A stretch of 64,000 bases of DNA from Microbacterium fluvii (GTDB taxonomy: Bacteria > Actinomycetota > Actinomycetes > Actinomycetales > Microbacteriaceae), in the NCBI RefSeq assembly GCF_025515205.1, contig NZ_JAOPFX010000002.1, forward strand, positions 186,001 to 250,000, written 5' to 3'. Made by a program: the position numbers and the translations under genes. Each line of letters opens with the position of its first letter. Within the stretch, counting starts at the first letter, position 1. The notes under the pieces were generated by a model. That model had not been told where the DNA came from and searched no databases. It worked only from the letters and a program-made list of their open reading frames with translations. Shown here one piece after another: positions 17,401-27,580 of this stretch.

Positions 17401-18756
17401 ATCGACCTCACGGCCGTCAACGCCCTGGACTCGGCCGCGCAGACCCTCGTGCTGGCGGTGACCGCCGCGCCGGAGTTCACCAGCGCGGATGCCGTGGCCT
17501 TCACCGCGGGCACGGCAGGGCGATTCGAGCCCGCGGCCTCGGCCGGTCACCCCGACGACGTGACGTTCTCGCTCGCCTCGGGCACGCTGCCCGCGGGGCT
17601 CTCGTTCACCCAGGGCGCCCCCGGCACCGCCGCGATCGCCGGCACGCCGGATGCCGGCACGGGCGGCGTCTACGCTCTCGAGCTCGAAGCCGAGAACTCG
17701 ACCGGATCGGTGCAGCAGTCGTTCACGCTCACGGTGAACGAGGCGCCCGCGGTCACCACCGACCCGGCGGATGCCGCGAAGGTCGTCGGCGACGACGTCG
17801 AACTGACGGCGTCGGCTTCGGGCTTCCCCGCTCCTACGGTGCAGTGGCAGCGATCGGTCGGCGGGTCATGGACCGACCTCGCCGGTGCCACGGCGACGAC
17901 GCTCGCGTTCACGGCCGCGCTCGCTGATGCCGGCGACTACCGCGCCGTCTTCACCAACGGCAGCGGCAGCGCGATCACGGAGACGGCCACCCTCGAGGTC
18001 GGCACCGTGCCGGTGCTCGACGCCGTCGCCCCGGCGAGCGTGCTGGCAGGTGCCGCGCACACCGTGACCGTCACCGCAGACGGCGTGCCGGACGCGGGCA
18101 TCACCGCGACGGGCCTGCCCACCTGGCTCTCGCTCACCGACGCCGGTGACGGCACGGCCGTGCTGACGGGCACGCCCGGCCTCGGCGACGCCGGCACCGT
18201 GCGCGTCACGGTGACCGCGACGAACGCGTACGGCAGCGATTCGACGACCGTCGAGATCGAGGTGCGCGACGAGGTCGCCCTGCCGGCGACTGCGCCGACG
18301 CCCGACGGCGCGCTTGCGGGGGTGCCGGGGCAGCTGCATCCGGGCGACCGCGTCGCGGTGTCGGGCACGGGGTACCTGCCGGGCGCGACCGTGAACGTCG
18401 GCATCTACTCCACACCGACGGCGCTGGGCACCGCGGTCGCCGCAGCCGACGGCTCGTTCGCGCTGACGGTGACGGTGCCCGCCGGCATCACTCCCGGCTC
18501 GCACGTGCTCGCCGCGGCCGGCATCGGCGACGACGGCACGGCGCGCGTGATCAGTGCCGCCACGACGGTGGTCGCCGCGGCGACCGACGACGGTGACGAC
18601 GGCAGCGAGGGCTCGGGTGCGAACGTCGATGACGAGCTCGGTGCGACCGGCGGCGTGCTGCCGGCGGCGGGGATGCTGAGCGCCCTGGCGCTGCTGATCG
18701 CCGGGGCTGCGGCGATCGTCATGGCGCGTCGAGAGCGTCGCACGCGCCGCAGCTGA
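14410..18756 (+). CDS. Giant surface protein: beta-helix plus repeated Ig-like modules and sortase-like tail
   Basis: The protein has 1448 residues from ATG 14410 (an in-frame TTG at 14398 is less likely). A signal peptide ends near APALA (about residue 30). Residues about 40-370 look like a right-handed beta-helix, with repeated N-x-F-x-G-N-T turns such as NVFTGNT. Two tandem copies of a module of about 360 residues follow (15847-18000), each with putative-Ig/cadherin-like parts and an Ig-like part containing PAPTVRWQ or PAPTVQWQ. The C-terminus has LGATGG, a hydrophobic helix and RRERRTRRS, an LPXTG-like sorting signal. It is probably a cell-wall-anchored adhesin or glycan-binding protein. 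It is divergent from the collar operon; a TAGGCT hexamer lies at 14371-14376. Confidence 0.8.
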   Translation: MAVARLRVRSVALTLAVALGIGTAGLATAPALAATTTIAVTTTADGDPAGACTSDAVVAVPATVTLRTALCVADNLGGAAVTVPAGTYTLTAGALEFGTDSGTEITVTGAGAAATKIVGDGAEQLMTLDPDLVGGVSVTLAGLTLTGGRDSVYGGGAIIAGSGRTDAGDTLVIRDAVFADNTAGVTDSASPGGAVQFMGGTLTIERSTFRDNSTGVAPGGAVFYLATGAPREAFTVTGSTFTGNAVTSTAALGGGSAIGYGADTGSAATIAIEGNVFTGNTAAGTATGRGGAIWQQSGTATVSRNVFTGNTSPGARSFEVAAGSATARFNRFEDGGTAVRGATSNSIDAVRNWWGCNGAPGASGCGGAVNAVTAPYLKLSASATPAAIFSDETAALRASLRTDSAGVAVAAADLTAFEGAPVNWASVAPSGAAVSSATTMSAGEATVTYTPAAADGSGSATATVAGGSATATVTVSLVSAPAISRPLAGETWDVIAGDDVDLAVSVSGAPAPTVGVTGLPDGLAFAAATGGGSIVGKIDPVGGVGAPVTHPVTVSASNRGGSATASAGIRVSERPSLTSASAASAARGEAFSFTVRATGRPTPAITITDLPAGVAAVDNHDGTATISGTPTAAGVHAITVAATNAAGTSDQTLRLTVNAAPSFSSADAATFTVGSAGVFAPTADPGHPDDVAFSLASGTLPSGVSFTPGAAGTAEFSGTPSTGTGGRYPVVLEAQNSTGSATQPFTLTVHEAPAVTTEPTDATATVGATVELSAAASGYPAPTVRWQKSVGGTWTDIPSATSTTLRLTAALGDAGSYRAVFTNTVDSVATDAAVLDVQLPPSITTPVAAETWDITAGASVALTVSALGVPAPAVTLDGLPAGLVFAPAAGGGTIEGTVAATAAAGAPLTYAVTVHADNAAGSASSSATIRVSQRPAITSAATATAARDASFSFTVRTSGRPAPAITAPILPAGLSLTDNGDGTATIAGTPTSAGEFDIDLTAVNALDSAAQTLVLAVTAAPEFTSADAVAFTAGTAGRFEPAASAGHPDDVTFSLASGTLPAGLSFTQGAPGTAAIAGTPDAGTGGVYALELEAENSTGSVQQSFTLTVNEAPAVTTDPADAAKVVGDDVELTASASGFPAPTVQWQRSVGGSWTDLAGATATTLAFTAALADAGDYRAVFTNGSGSAITETATLEVGTVPVLDAVAPASVLAGAAHTVTVTADGVPDAGITATGLPTWLSLTDAGDGTAVLTGTPGLGDAGTVRVTVTATNAYGSDSTTVEIEVRDEVALPATAPTPDGALAGVPGQLHPGDRVAVSGTGYLPGATVNVGIYSTPTALGTAVAAADGSFALTVTVPAGITPGSHVLAAAGIGDDGTARVISAATTVVAAATDDGDDGSEGSGANVDDELGATGGVLPAAGMLSALALLIAGAAAIVMARRERRTRRS
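15847..18000 (+). repeat. Tandem in-gene duplication of a module of about 1.08 kb
   Basis: Unit 1 (about 15847-16926) and unit 2 (about 16927-18000) encode the same domain order with the same landmarks: GETWDV or [15 protein letters not shown] or [30 protein letters not shown] and PAPTVxWQxSVGGxWTD. Divergence at many positions shows the duplication is not recent. Unit borders are set by eye to within a few codons. Confidence 0.75.
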
Positions 18757-18764
18757 TCGGACGG

Positions 18765-18799
18765 TGCTCCGCCCTCGCGCACGACGCGGGGGCGGAGCA
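18765..18799 (+). terminator. 15-bp hairpin after the surface-protein gene
   Basis: TGCTCCGCCCTCGCG (18765-18779) pairs with 18785-18799 around a 5-nt loop, with a single T/G wobble. It follows the stop at 18756 directly and precedes the clpB promoter, so it should insulate the two units. Confidence 0.65.
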
Positions 18800-18855
18800 T
18801 TGCCGCGCCCGAGCGCCGATGCTAAACTTGAGCCACAGCGACTCAACTTTGAGTC
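18800..18855 (+). promoter_or_regulatory. clpB promoter with HspR-type (HAIR) operator
   Basis: TTGCCG (18800-18805), a 17-nt spacer and TAAACT (18823-18828) form a good promoter. CTTGAGC-N7-ACTCAAC (18827-18847) matches the HspR-associated inverted repeat CTTGAGT-N7-ACTCAAG at 12 of 14 positions and overlaps the -10. A second symmetric word, GACTCAA-CT-TTGAGTC (18840-18855), shares the right half-site. This is the arrangement expected for heat-shock repression by HspR, as known for dnaK and clpB of streptomycetes and mycobacteria. Confidence 0.8.
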
Positions 18856-18877
18856 GCGCAGGTTTTCAAGGAGACAC

Positions 18878-21082
<2,205 letters not shown>

Positions 21083-21108
21083 GGTGACCCTCGCGATACG
21101 GTCGGTGC

Positions 21109-21567
21109 ATGCAGCTCAGCAGCACCGGCCGTGTCGTCTTCTGGGCCCAGTGGGTGCTGGCGGTGTTCCTGCCGTTCTTCGTGTTCACCGGGCGCGGCTT
21201 CGTCGGCGCCGAGCTCGGCTGGATGGCCGTGCTCGGCATCCTGTACGGCGCGATCCTCATCGTGGCGCTGCTCGTGCCGCCGATCGTGGGCCTGTTCGAC
21301 GTCACGGCGCGCCGGGTGCGCTCGGTGCGCGAAGCGTACGCCGCGATCACGGGAGTGCTGTGGCTGGCACTCGTGGTCGCCGCCCTCAGCATCCCCGATT
21401 CCGGCGACGGCGGGCACCTCGACTCCGCGCTGACGGCATGGACCGGCATGAGCTACGAGACGTCGGTCATCGTGTTCGCCATCGCGTTCGCGGTGGCCGT
21501 GCTGGCGTGGATCGCGGCGATCGTCGCGGCCGCGTTGGGCGTGGCCCGCAGCCGCCGCGGAGCCTGA
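21109..21567 (+). CDS. Four-helix membrane protein, function unknown
   Basis: The protein has 152 residues and four hydrophobic helices (about 8-25, 34-58, 78-96 and 112-145). A Tyr-containing loop (REAYAAITGVLWLALVV) and a Gly/Asp loop separate them. No family is recognised. TACGGT (21097-21102) ends 6 nt before ATG 21109, so the message is probably leaderless and not part of the clpB operon despite the 26-nt gap. It ends 15 nt from the convergent MFS gene. Confidence 0.7.
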   Translation: MQLSSTGRVVFWAQWVLAVFLPFFVFTGRGFVGAELGWMAVLGILYGAILIVALLVPPIVGLFDVTARRVRSVREAYAAITGVLWLALVVAALSIPDSGDGGHLDSALTAWTGMSYETSVIVFAIAFAVAVLAWIAAIVAAALGVARSRRGA

Positions 21568-21582
21568 CCGGGGCGGATGCGG

Positions 21583-22866
21583 TCACTCGGCCGCGGTGGG
21601 AAGCTCCCGCATCCGCCAGAACGGCCCGATCACGACGGGCAGCGCCGAGAGGGCGCAGCCGATCGCGCCGATCCAGATCGTGGTGACCGTGCCCAGCCAC
21701 GTGCCGAGCCAGCCGGCGGCGAGGGCCGACAGCGGCATGACGCCCCAGACGCAGAAGCGGATCGACGCGTTCATGCGACCGAGCAGGCGCGGCGGCGTGA
21801 TGCGCTGACGGAACGTCACCTGGGTGATGTTGTAGACGAGCACGCTGAAGCTCGAGAGGAAGCCCTGCACCGCCAGCAGCGCGAAGGCGGCGGGGGTCGG
21901 CAGCACGGCGGCCAGCGGCATCGGCAGCATGATGAGGCTGAAGCCGATCGCGCTGATCGGGATCATGCGGGCTTCGCCGATGCGGGCGGCGATGCGGGGG
22001 GTCAGCACCGCGCCGACGAGGCCGCCGACGGCGCCGATCGACAGCAGCAGCCCCATGGCGGAGGGGCTGAACCCGATGATGCGCAGGTAGAAGATCGAGA
22101 TCAGCGTGAAGATGAGCGTGGAGAAGAGGTTCGAGACGCCGGTCGTCGCGACGATGCGACGCAGGAGCGGATTGCCGAACACCCAGCGCAGACCTTCGCC
22201 GATCTCGTGCAGCAGCGGGGCGTGCTCGTGCCGCTCGCGCAGCTTCTCGTCGTCGCGGGTGAACAGCAGGGCGACGAACGAGGCGACATAGGTGCCCACC
22301 GTCACCACGATCGCGACCGGCGCGGCGAGCACGCCCACGAGCCAGCCGCCGAAGGCGGGCCCCGCGAGGCCCGCGAGCTGCTCGGTCGACTGCAGCTTGC
22401 CGTTGGCCTCGCCGATCTGCGTCGGCCGCACGAGCGAGGGCACGATCGACTGGTTCGACACGTCGAAGAAGACCGTCGCCACGCCCATCACGAGCATGAC
22501 GGCGTAGAGGTGCCACATCTGCAGGTGCCCGAAGAGGGCGAGCAGCGGCAGTGCGGCGAGCGCCAGGGCGCGCACGATATCGGCGGCGATCATGACGTGG
22601 CGCTTGCGCATGCGGTCGATCCAGGCGCCCGCGGGCAGCCCCACCAGCAGGAACGCGGCGGTCTGGGCGACTCCGAGCAGGCCCACCTGCCACTCGGTCG
22701 CGTGCAGCAGCAGCACGGCGAGCACGGGCAGCGCGAGCTCCACGATCTGCGCGCCGAACTGGCTGAGCGCCTGGCCGGTCCACATCGTGAGGAAGTTGCG
22801 ATCGCGCCACAGCGAGCCGGATGCGGGGGCGGCGGCATCCGCCGACGGCTCGACTGATTGGGACAT
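21583..22866 (-). CDS. MFS exporter (enterobactin-exporter-like fold) controlled by the ArsR-type regulator
   Basis: The protein has 427 residues and twelve helices. LWRDRNFLTMWTGQALSQFG at the start and the motif A-like PAGAWIDRMRKRHVM between helices 2 and 3 match the MFS_3 group of drug and siderophore exporters. The start at 22866 is set by a minus-strand promoter (TTGACT, 17 nt, AAGACT) that ends 7 nt before it. The frame continues upstream without meaning. It is divergent from a small HTH regulator, and an inverted repeat lies between them; this makes it the likely target. The substrate is unknown. Confidence 0.85.
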   Translation of the reverse strand: MSQSVEPSADAAAPASGSLWRDRNFLTMWTGQALSQFGAQIVELALPVLAVLLLHATEWQVGLLGVAQTAAFLLVGLPAGAWIDRMRKRHVMIAADIVRALALAALPLLALFGHLQMWHLYAVMLVMGVATVFFDVSNQSIVPSLVRPTQIGEANGKLQSTEQLAGLAGPAFGGWLVGVLAAPVAIVVTVGTYVASFVALLFTRDDEKLRERHEHAPLLHEIGEGLRWVFGNPLLRRIVATTGVSNLFSTLIFTLISIFYLRIIGFSPSAMGLLLSIGAVGGLVGAVLTPRIAARIGEARMIPISAIGFSLIMLPMPLAAVLPTPAAFALLAVQGFLSSFSVLVYNITQVTFRQRITPPRLLGRMNASIRFCVWGVMPLSALAAGWLGTWLGTVTTIWIGAIGCALSALPVVIGPFWRMRELPTAAE

Positions 22867-22867
22867 G

Positions 22868-22917
22868 TCAATCAGTCTTGACGAGTGATTGAGAAAAGTC
22901 AATCGCGCGGGTACGGT
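22868..22917. promoter_or_regulatory. Overlapping divergent promoters with 7-bp inverted-repeat operator
   Basis: TCAATCA (22868-22874) and TGATTGA (22886-22892) form a perfect inverted repeat with an 11-nt spacer. Rightward, TTGAGA (22889-22894), 17 nt and TACGGT (22912-22917) drive the regulator. Leftward, TTGACT (22897-22902 on the minus strand), 17 nt and AAGACT drive the exporter. The two -35 elements lie side by side and the operator covers both promoters. A further half-site (GTCAATC) lies at 22898-22904. Confidence 0.75.
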
Positions 22918-22924
22918 GGACGGC

Positions 22925-23431
22925 ATGGACGACGCGACGGATGCCGAAGCGCGAGCCCGCGCGCGGGCGCTGAGCTCGCCGCTACGGCTGCGCGTGCTGA
23001 GACTGTGCCGGTTCGAGGCGCGCACCAACAAGGAGCTCGCCGAGCTGCTCGAGGTCAATCCCGGCACGATGCTGCACCACGTGCGCGCGCTCGTCGACAC
23101 CGGCTTCCTCGAGGCGCAGCCCGAGCGGGCCGGCGCGCGGGGAGCGCGCGAGGTTCCCTACCTCGCGACCGGCCGTTCGTGGGACGCGCCGATGGAGGAT
23201 GCCCCGCAGGTGCTGCTCGAGACCGTGCGGCAGCAGCTGGCCGCCGCCGACCCGGAGCGGGTGATGTTCGGCTGGCTCGGACTGCGTCTGAACGCCGAGA
23301 ACAAGGCCGAGCTCGACCGGCGCGTGCTCGCGCTGTTCGACGACTACAAGGACCGAGGACCCGACCCCGATGGCGAGGCGTACTCGCTCGCGGTCATCAC
23401 CTCGCCCGAGGTCAACCCGCCGGGACGGTGA
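22925..23431 (+). CDS. ArsR-type winged-helix regulator of the divergent MFS exporter
   Basis: The protein has 168 residues. The wHTH (about 15-85) reads ALSSPLRLRVLRLCRFEART, NKELAELLEVNPGTMLHHVR and LVDTGFLEAQ, followed by a C-terminal helical part that may bind a ligand or mediate dimerisation. No metal-binding Cys cluster is visible, so this is not a classical metal sensor. ATG 22925 is 7 nt after the TACGGT -10. It most likely represses itself and the exporter through the operator at 22868-22892 and is released by the exporter's substrate. Confidence 0.82.
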   Translation: MDDATDAEARARARALSSPLRLRVLRLCRFEARTNKELAELLEVNPGTMLHHVRALVDTGFLEAQPERAGARGAREVPYLATGRSWDAPMEDAPQVLLETVRQQLAAADPERVMFGWLGLRLNAENKAELDRRVLALFDDYKDRGPDPDGEAYSLAVITSPEVNPPGR

Positions 23432-23437
23432 TGCGGC

Positions 23438-24019
23438 TCACTCGTCGACGAGCACCGAGTCGGCGATCGGACGCCGTGTGCGGGGTGCCAGCTCACGCTC
23501 GCGCAGCGCCTCGGGCGCGGCGTCGACGTCTCCCAGCACACCGACGGCCATCACGGTGACGGCCGCGAGATCGCCGTCGAAGCCGAACGCCGTGGCCAGC
23601 GCGGCGCGGTCGAAGCCGCCCATCTGGTGGGTGTGCAGGCCCGAGGCGTGCGCCTGCACGGTGAAGTGCGCGGCGGCCTGGCCGGCGTCGTAGGCGGCCC
23701 ACGGCAGCGGGCGTCCGTCGAGGGCGGTCGCGGTGGCGAACACGATCAGGGCGCCCGCGTCGGCGGCCCACGCGCGGTTGAAGCCCATGAGCGCATCCAC
23801 GATCGCCGCGTGCGCGGCGGAGCCCCGGCGGGCGACGACGAACCGCCACGGCTGCGAGTTGTTCGCCGACGGGGCCCATCGCGCCGCCTCGAGCGCGGCC
23901 GTGAGCGCCGCCTCGTCGATCGGCGCGGTCGCGTCGAACACGCGGGTGCTCCAGCGCTCGGCGAGCACGTCGAGAATGGGCGCGTCGGTGCGGGCGGTAC
24001 GGTCGAGGGCGAGGCTCAT
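23438..24019 (-). CDS. Nitroreductase-family FMN oxidoreductase
   Basis: The protein has 193 residues. The family pattern is clear: the FMN-contacting start RWSTRVFDATAPID, then ARWAPSANNSQPWRFVVARRG, HTHQMGGFDRAAL and a C-terminal LREREL. Such enzymes use NAD(P)H to reduce nitro groups or quinone-like substrates; the native substrate is not predictable. AGGAG precedes ATG 24019 by 8 nt. On the minus strand TTGATG, 17 nt and TACCTC about 50 nt upstream form a possible promoter. It is convergent with the ArsR-type gene, with a gap of only 6 nt. Confidence 0.85.
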   Translation of the reverse strand: MSLALDRTARTDAPILDVLAERWSTRVFDATAPIDEAALTAALEAARWAPSANNSQPWRFVVARRGSAAHAAIVDALMGFNRAWAADAGALIVFATATALDGRPLPWAAYDAGQAAAHFTVQAHASGLHTHQMGGFDRAALATAFGFDGDLAAVTVMAVGVLGDVDAAPEALRERELAPRTRRPIADSVLVDE

Positions 24020-24185
24020 GGCGTCTCCTGGGGATCAGTCAGCGGGGGAGGTACGCCGTTGTCCTCTGTCCATCAACAGCGCGGGGGAGCGGAGTGTTCC
24101 CGCAGGTTCCGCGCTCGTGAACTCCGCCCGATCTTTCCCGGAGGACGCCGTGCCCACCGCATCCGCTTCGGATTACCGTGAACCC

Positions 24186-24656
24186 ATGACCACCGCGACG
24201 GCCGACCTCTACGACGACCGAGGAGACGAGCTCGACTCGCTCGCTCTGCAGCTCCACGACTTCGGTGGGCGCACCGCCTTCGACGGGCCGACCCGCACCG
24301 TGCGCTGCCACCGCGACAACGCGCTGGTCAAGGCGACCCTCGCGACACCCGGCGAGGGCGCCGTGCTCGTGATCGACGGCGGCGGCTCGCTGGAGTCGGC
24401 TCTCGTCGGCGACCTCATCGCGGCCTCCGCCGTCGAGAACGGCTGGGCGGGCGTCATCGTGCACGGCGCGATCCGCGACCGGGAGGCGATCGCGGCGCTG
24501 CCGCTGGGCGTCAAGGCGCTCGGCTCCAACCCGCGCAAGAGCGCGAAAGACGGCGTCGGCGAGGTCGACGCGCCCGTGACGATCGCGGGGGTGACCTTCA
24601 CCCCCGGCGCGCACGTGTGGGCGGATGCCGACGGCGTGCTGGTCGAGCGGCGCTAG
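24186..24656 (+). CDS. rraA: RraA-like protein
   Basis: The protein has 156 residues. RraA/HMG-aldolase fold landmarks are VLVIDGGGSLESALVGDLIAA and the active-site region GVIVHGAIRDREAI with the Gly-x-Ile-Arg-Asp motif. E. coli RraA restrains RNase E, while close relatives are metal-dependent 4-hydroxy-4-methyl-2-oxoglutarate aldolases; the Arg-Asp pair needed by the aldolases is present. Either role is possible. TACCGT (24174-24179) ends 6 nt before ATG 24186, predicting a leaderless message. Its stop overlaps the convergent ABC permease stop by 4 nt. Confidence 0.8.
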   Translation: MTTATADLYDDRGDELDSLALQLHDFGGRTAFDGPTRTVRCHRDNALVKATLATPGEGAVLVIDGGGSLESALVGDLIAASAVENGWAGVIVHGAIRDREAIAALPLGVKALGSNPRKSAKDGVGEVDAPVTIAGVTFTPGAHVWADADGVLVERR

Positions 24657-25747
24657 GAGCTCAGCGCCTCCTTCAGCGACACCCGCGCTCCCATCCGCAG
24701 CAGCGAGTTCTGGTAGATCCTCGCGCCGACGACGACCGCGACGATGCACGTGACGACGAGGATCGCCAGCGACAGCAGCGGCTCCCACCACTGCGCCGTG
24801 CCCAGGAACATGCGCAGCGGCATGCCGACCGGCGCCGAGAACGGCACATACGAGAGCACCGCCAGCACGGTGGGGTTGTCGAAGAAGAAGATCACCAGGA
24901 AGTACGGCGCCATGATGAGCATCGTGATGGGGGTGGTGGTCGAGCCGATGTCTTCCTGCCGCGAGACCATCGAGGCGGCCGCGGCGAACATCGAGGCCAG
25001 CAGCACGAAGCCGAACAGGAAGAACACGGCGAACCACGCGATCGGCATGCCGAGGCCCTGCAGCAGCTCGGTCTGACCCGTCACGCTCAGCCCCACGACG
25101 GCGATCGACGACAGCAGCACGATCTGGGCCATCGCCAGCACGGTGTTGCCGATGACCTTGCCGGCCAGCAGCGCCCTGGTGGGGATGGCCGAGATGAGCA
25201 GCTCGACGACGCGCGTCTGCTTCTCTTCGACGACGCTCTGGGCGATCGTGCCGCCGAAGAGCGACGCCGCCAGCAGGAACACGACGCCGAACCCGATCGC
25301 GGCGATGTAGCCGAGGAACGGGTTGGTCTCCGAGACCTCGAGCAGTTCGACCTGCGGGGTCTGGCTGAGAAGGGTCATGAGGCTCGTCGGCACGCTGTCG
25401 TTCGCGACGACCTTGTAGCCGAACGCGCCGCTCTCGGGCACGAGCGCCGCCTCGACCTCGCCGGACGAGACGAGCGCGATCGCCTCATCGGCGGTGTCGG
25501 TGACGGTCGCGGTGACGGTCGGGATCCCCGTGACCGCCGCCTCCGTCTCGCTCGTGACCGCGACGTCGATGCCGTCGATGGTCTGCGCCTGGAACCCGCC
25601 CCAGATCACCAGCAGCAGCGCTCCGACGAAGAGGATGCCCGTCGAGATGAGGAACGCCTTGCTGCGCAGCTTCGCGCCGATCTCGCGTGCGGCGACCAGC
25701 CACACGCTCCGGGCGAACGGCGGGGCGGTCTCGGTGGCCGCGGTCAT
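24653..25747 (-). CDS. ABC-2 type exporter permease (NatB-like)
   Basis: The protein has 364 residues. One helix near residue 33 is followed by a large extracytoplasmic domain (about 55-145) and then five to six C-terminal helices. The segment SVVEEKQTRVVELLISAIP is the hallmark of NatB/ABC-2 permeases. The related NatAB of Bacillus exports sodium, but other relatives export antibiotics or lipids, so the substrate stays open. The ATG at 25747 overlaps the stop of the ATPase gene upstream by 4 nt. It is the downstream gene of a two-gene operon. Confidence 0.87.
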   Translation of the reverse strand: MTAATETAPPFARSVWLVAAREIGAKLRSKAFLISTGILFVGALLLVIWGGFQAQTIDGIDVAVTSETEAAVTGIPTVTATVTDTADEAIALVSSGEVEAALVPESGAFGYKVVANDSVPTSLMTLLSQTPQVELLEVSETNPFLGYIAAIGFGVVFLLAASLFGGTIAQSVVEEKQTRVVELLISAIPTRALLAGKVIGNTVLAMAQIVLLSSIAVVGLSVTGQTELLQGLGMPIAWFAVFFLFGFVLLASMFAAAASMVSRQEDIGSTTTPITMLIMAPYFLVIFFFDNPTVLAVLSYVPFSAPVGMPLRMFLGTAQWWEPLLSLAILVVTCIVAVVVGARIYQNSLLRMGARVSLKEALSS

Positions 25748-26622
25748 CGGATCACCTCCGTGAAGATCTCGGCGAGAGTCGGATGCTGCGGCCCGAACGC
25801 GGCGACCGGCCCGCGGGCGAGGGCCTCGCGCAGCACCCGCTGCGCCGTCTCGTCATCGGCGTCGAAGGCGACCGTGTCGCCCTCTGCCGAGACGGCGCTG
25901 ACGCCCGCCTGGGCGGCGAGCCAGTCGAGGTCGTGCGCCGTGAGCGAGAAGCGCGACGAGGAGTATCTGGCGCGCAGCTCATCGCGCGAGCCGGCTGCAC
26001 GGATCGTGCCCCCGGCGATGATGACGAGGTCGTCGCACAGGCGCTCGACGACGTCGAGCTGGTGCGACGAGAAGAGGATCGCCGCCCCCGCGCGCGCCTT
26101 CTCCTGCAGCACGCCCGCCACGACGTCGACGGCGATCGGGTCGAGACCCGAGAACGGCTCGTCGAGGATCAGCACGCGCGGATCGTGCACGAGGGCCGCG
26201 GCGATCTGCGCGCGCTGCTGGTTGCCCAGCGACAGCGCCTCGATGTTGTCGTTCAGGCGCTCGCCGAGGCCGAGCTTGGTCAGCAGCACCGTGGCGCGGT
26301 CGGTCGCGTCGTCTTTGGCGAAGCCGTGCAGGCGCGCGAGGTACACGATCTGCTCGAGCACGCGCATCTTGGGGTAGAGCCCGCGCTCTTCCGGCATGTA
26401 GCCGAAGGTGCGGCGCTCGGCCGCCGTCAGCGCGGAGCCGTCGAGCGTGACCTCGCCGCCGTCGGCGGCCAGCACGCCGAGGATGATCCGCATCGTGGTG
26501 GTCTTGCCGGCGCCGTTGCCCCCGACGAACCCGGTGAGCCGCCCCGGGCGCACCTCGAACCCGACCTCATCGAGCACGAGACGCCCGCCGTAGCTCTTGC
26601 TGACTCGATCGAGGCGCAGCAT
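25744..26622 (-). CDS. ABC exporter ATPase (NatA-like)
   Basis: The protein has 292 residues. It shows Walker A GGNGAGKTT (about 37-45), signature SLGNQQRAQIAAAL, Walker B VLILDEPFSGLDP and a switch histidine in FSSHQLDVVE. A C-terminal extension of about 80 residues follows the nucleotide-binding domain, as in NatA-type exporters. ATG 26622 has AAAGGAG 5 nt upstream; the frame is open to 26769 but that part reads as noise. It pairs with the permease that overlaps it by 4 nt, forming a half-size exporter complex in the cytoplasmic membrane. Confidence 0.9.
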   Translation of the reverse strand: MLRLDRVSKSYGGRLVLDEVGFEVRPGRLTGFVGGNGAGKTTTMRIILGVLAADGGEVTLDGSALTAAERRTFGYMPEERGLYPKMRVLEQIVYLARLHGFAKDDATDRATVLLTKLGLGERLNDNIEALSLGNQQRAQIAAALVHDPRVLILDEPFSGLDPIAVDVVAGVLQEKARAGAAILFSSHQLDVVERLCDDLVIIAGGTIRAAGSRDELRARYSSSRFSLTAHDLDWLAAQAGVSAVSAEGDTVAFDADDETAQRVLREALARGPVAAFGPQHPTLAEIFTEVIR

Positions 26623-26786
26623 CCACTCTCCTTTTCGCCGCCGTCGTTCCAACCTATGGGAGATCACAAACCGAGTGGCAGGTGCTTTCCTGGGAATGGA
26701 TCTCAGACTGGTCGAGTTGACTGGGAGTGGATTGTCCACGACGGCCACCGCGTCGTCGGCGGCCGTCATGTCTGAAAGAGGGAATG

Positions 26787-27353
26787 ATGGCCCGCACCAT
26801 CGGCTACATCGTCGGCAGCATCTCGTCGACGTCGATCAACCGCCGCCTTGCCAAGGCGCTCGAGCGTCTCGCGCCGGAGGGCACGACGCTGGTCGAGATC
26901 CCGATCAAGGACCTGCCCTTCTACTCGCCCGACTTCGACGCCGACTACCCGCAGGTCGCGCGCGACTTCAAGCAGGCCATCGCCGACGTCGACGGCGTCA
27001 TCATCGTCACCCCCGAGTACAGCCGCTCGATCCCCGGTGTGCTCAAGAACGCCCTCGACTGGGCGGCCCGGCCGTGGGGGCAGGGCTCGTTCGACGGCAA
27101 GCCCACCGCCGTCATCGGCACCTCGGGCGGCGGCATCGCCACCGCCGCGGCGCAGCAGCACCTCAAGGCCATCCTCAGCCACTACAACGCTCCCACGCTC
27201 GGCCAGCCCGAGGGCTACGTGCAGACGCTGCCCGGGCTGATCACCGACGAGTTCGAGGTCACCAACGAGGGCACCGCCGCCTTCCTGACCGCCTACCTGG
27301 CCGCCTTCGGCGCGCTGATCGAGCGCTACGCGCCCGCGGAGGTCGCCGCGTAA
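26787..27353 (+). CDS. NADPH-dependent FMN reductase (flavodoxin-like)
   Basis: The protein has 188 residues. The flavodoxin-like fold is shown by GSISSTSINRRLAKAL (phosphate loop of FMN), IIVTPEYSRSIPGVLKNALD and the glycine-rich GTSGGGIATAAAQQHL. These residues match the chromate/azo-dye reductase group, which makes reduced FMN or reduces quinones with NAD(P)H. Two adjacent ATGs (26784 and 26787) are both possible starts behind AGAGGGA. It is divergent from the ABC operon and followed by a strong hairpin (27394-27437). Confidence 0.88.
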   Translation: MARTIGYIVGSISSTSINRRLAKALERLAPEGTTLVEIPIKDLPFYSPDFDADYPQVARDFKQAIADVDGVIIVTPEYSRSIPGVLKNALDWAARPWGQGSFDGKPTAVIGTSGGGIATAAAQQHLKAILSHYNAPTLGQPEGYVQTLPGLITDEFEVTNEGTAAFLTAYLAAFGALIERYAPAEVAA

Positions 27354-27393
27354 GCGCCCGGCCGGGCCGTTCGGCCCCCGGGCATCCCCCCGT

Positions 27394-27437
27394 CCCCTGT
27401 CGCGAGCTGCTCCCCTGACTGCAGCTCGCGGCAGGGG
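27394..27437 (+). terminator. 17-bp hairpin after the FMN reductase gene
   Basis: CCCCTGTCGCGAGCTGC (27394-27410) pairs with 27421-27437 around a 10-nt loop, with one T/G wobble. It follows the stop of the FMN reductase by about 40 nt and precedes the next gene. Confidence 0.6.
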
Positions 27438-27580
27438 ATCCGTCGTCCCTGTGCCCCTCGGGGCGGTGGGGTGGCGAGACCCGGGCGGCGCGGCGAGACC
27501 GGGGTTCACAAGGGCGGTCTCGGGCGCAACGATGGGTTTCGACGGGGCGGATGCCGCCACCGCAGCCGGGAGGAGCCACC

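Noticed and set aside
13855..17550. Minus-strand frame of 1231 codons opposite the giant surface protein
   Set aside because: Only its last 139 codons (the DUF6916-like protein with its own ribosome site) make sense. The rest is an antisense shadow of the repeat-rich gene.
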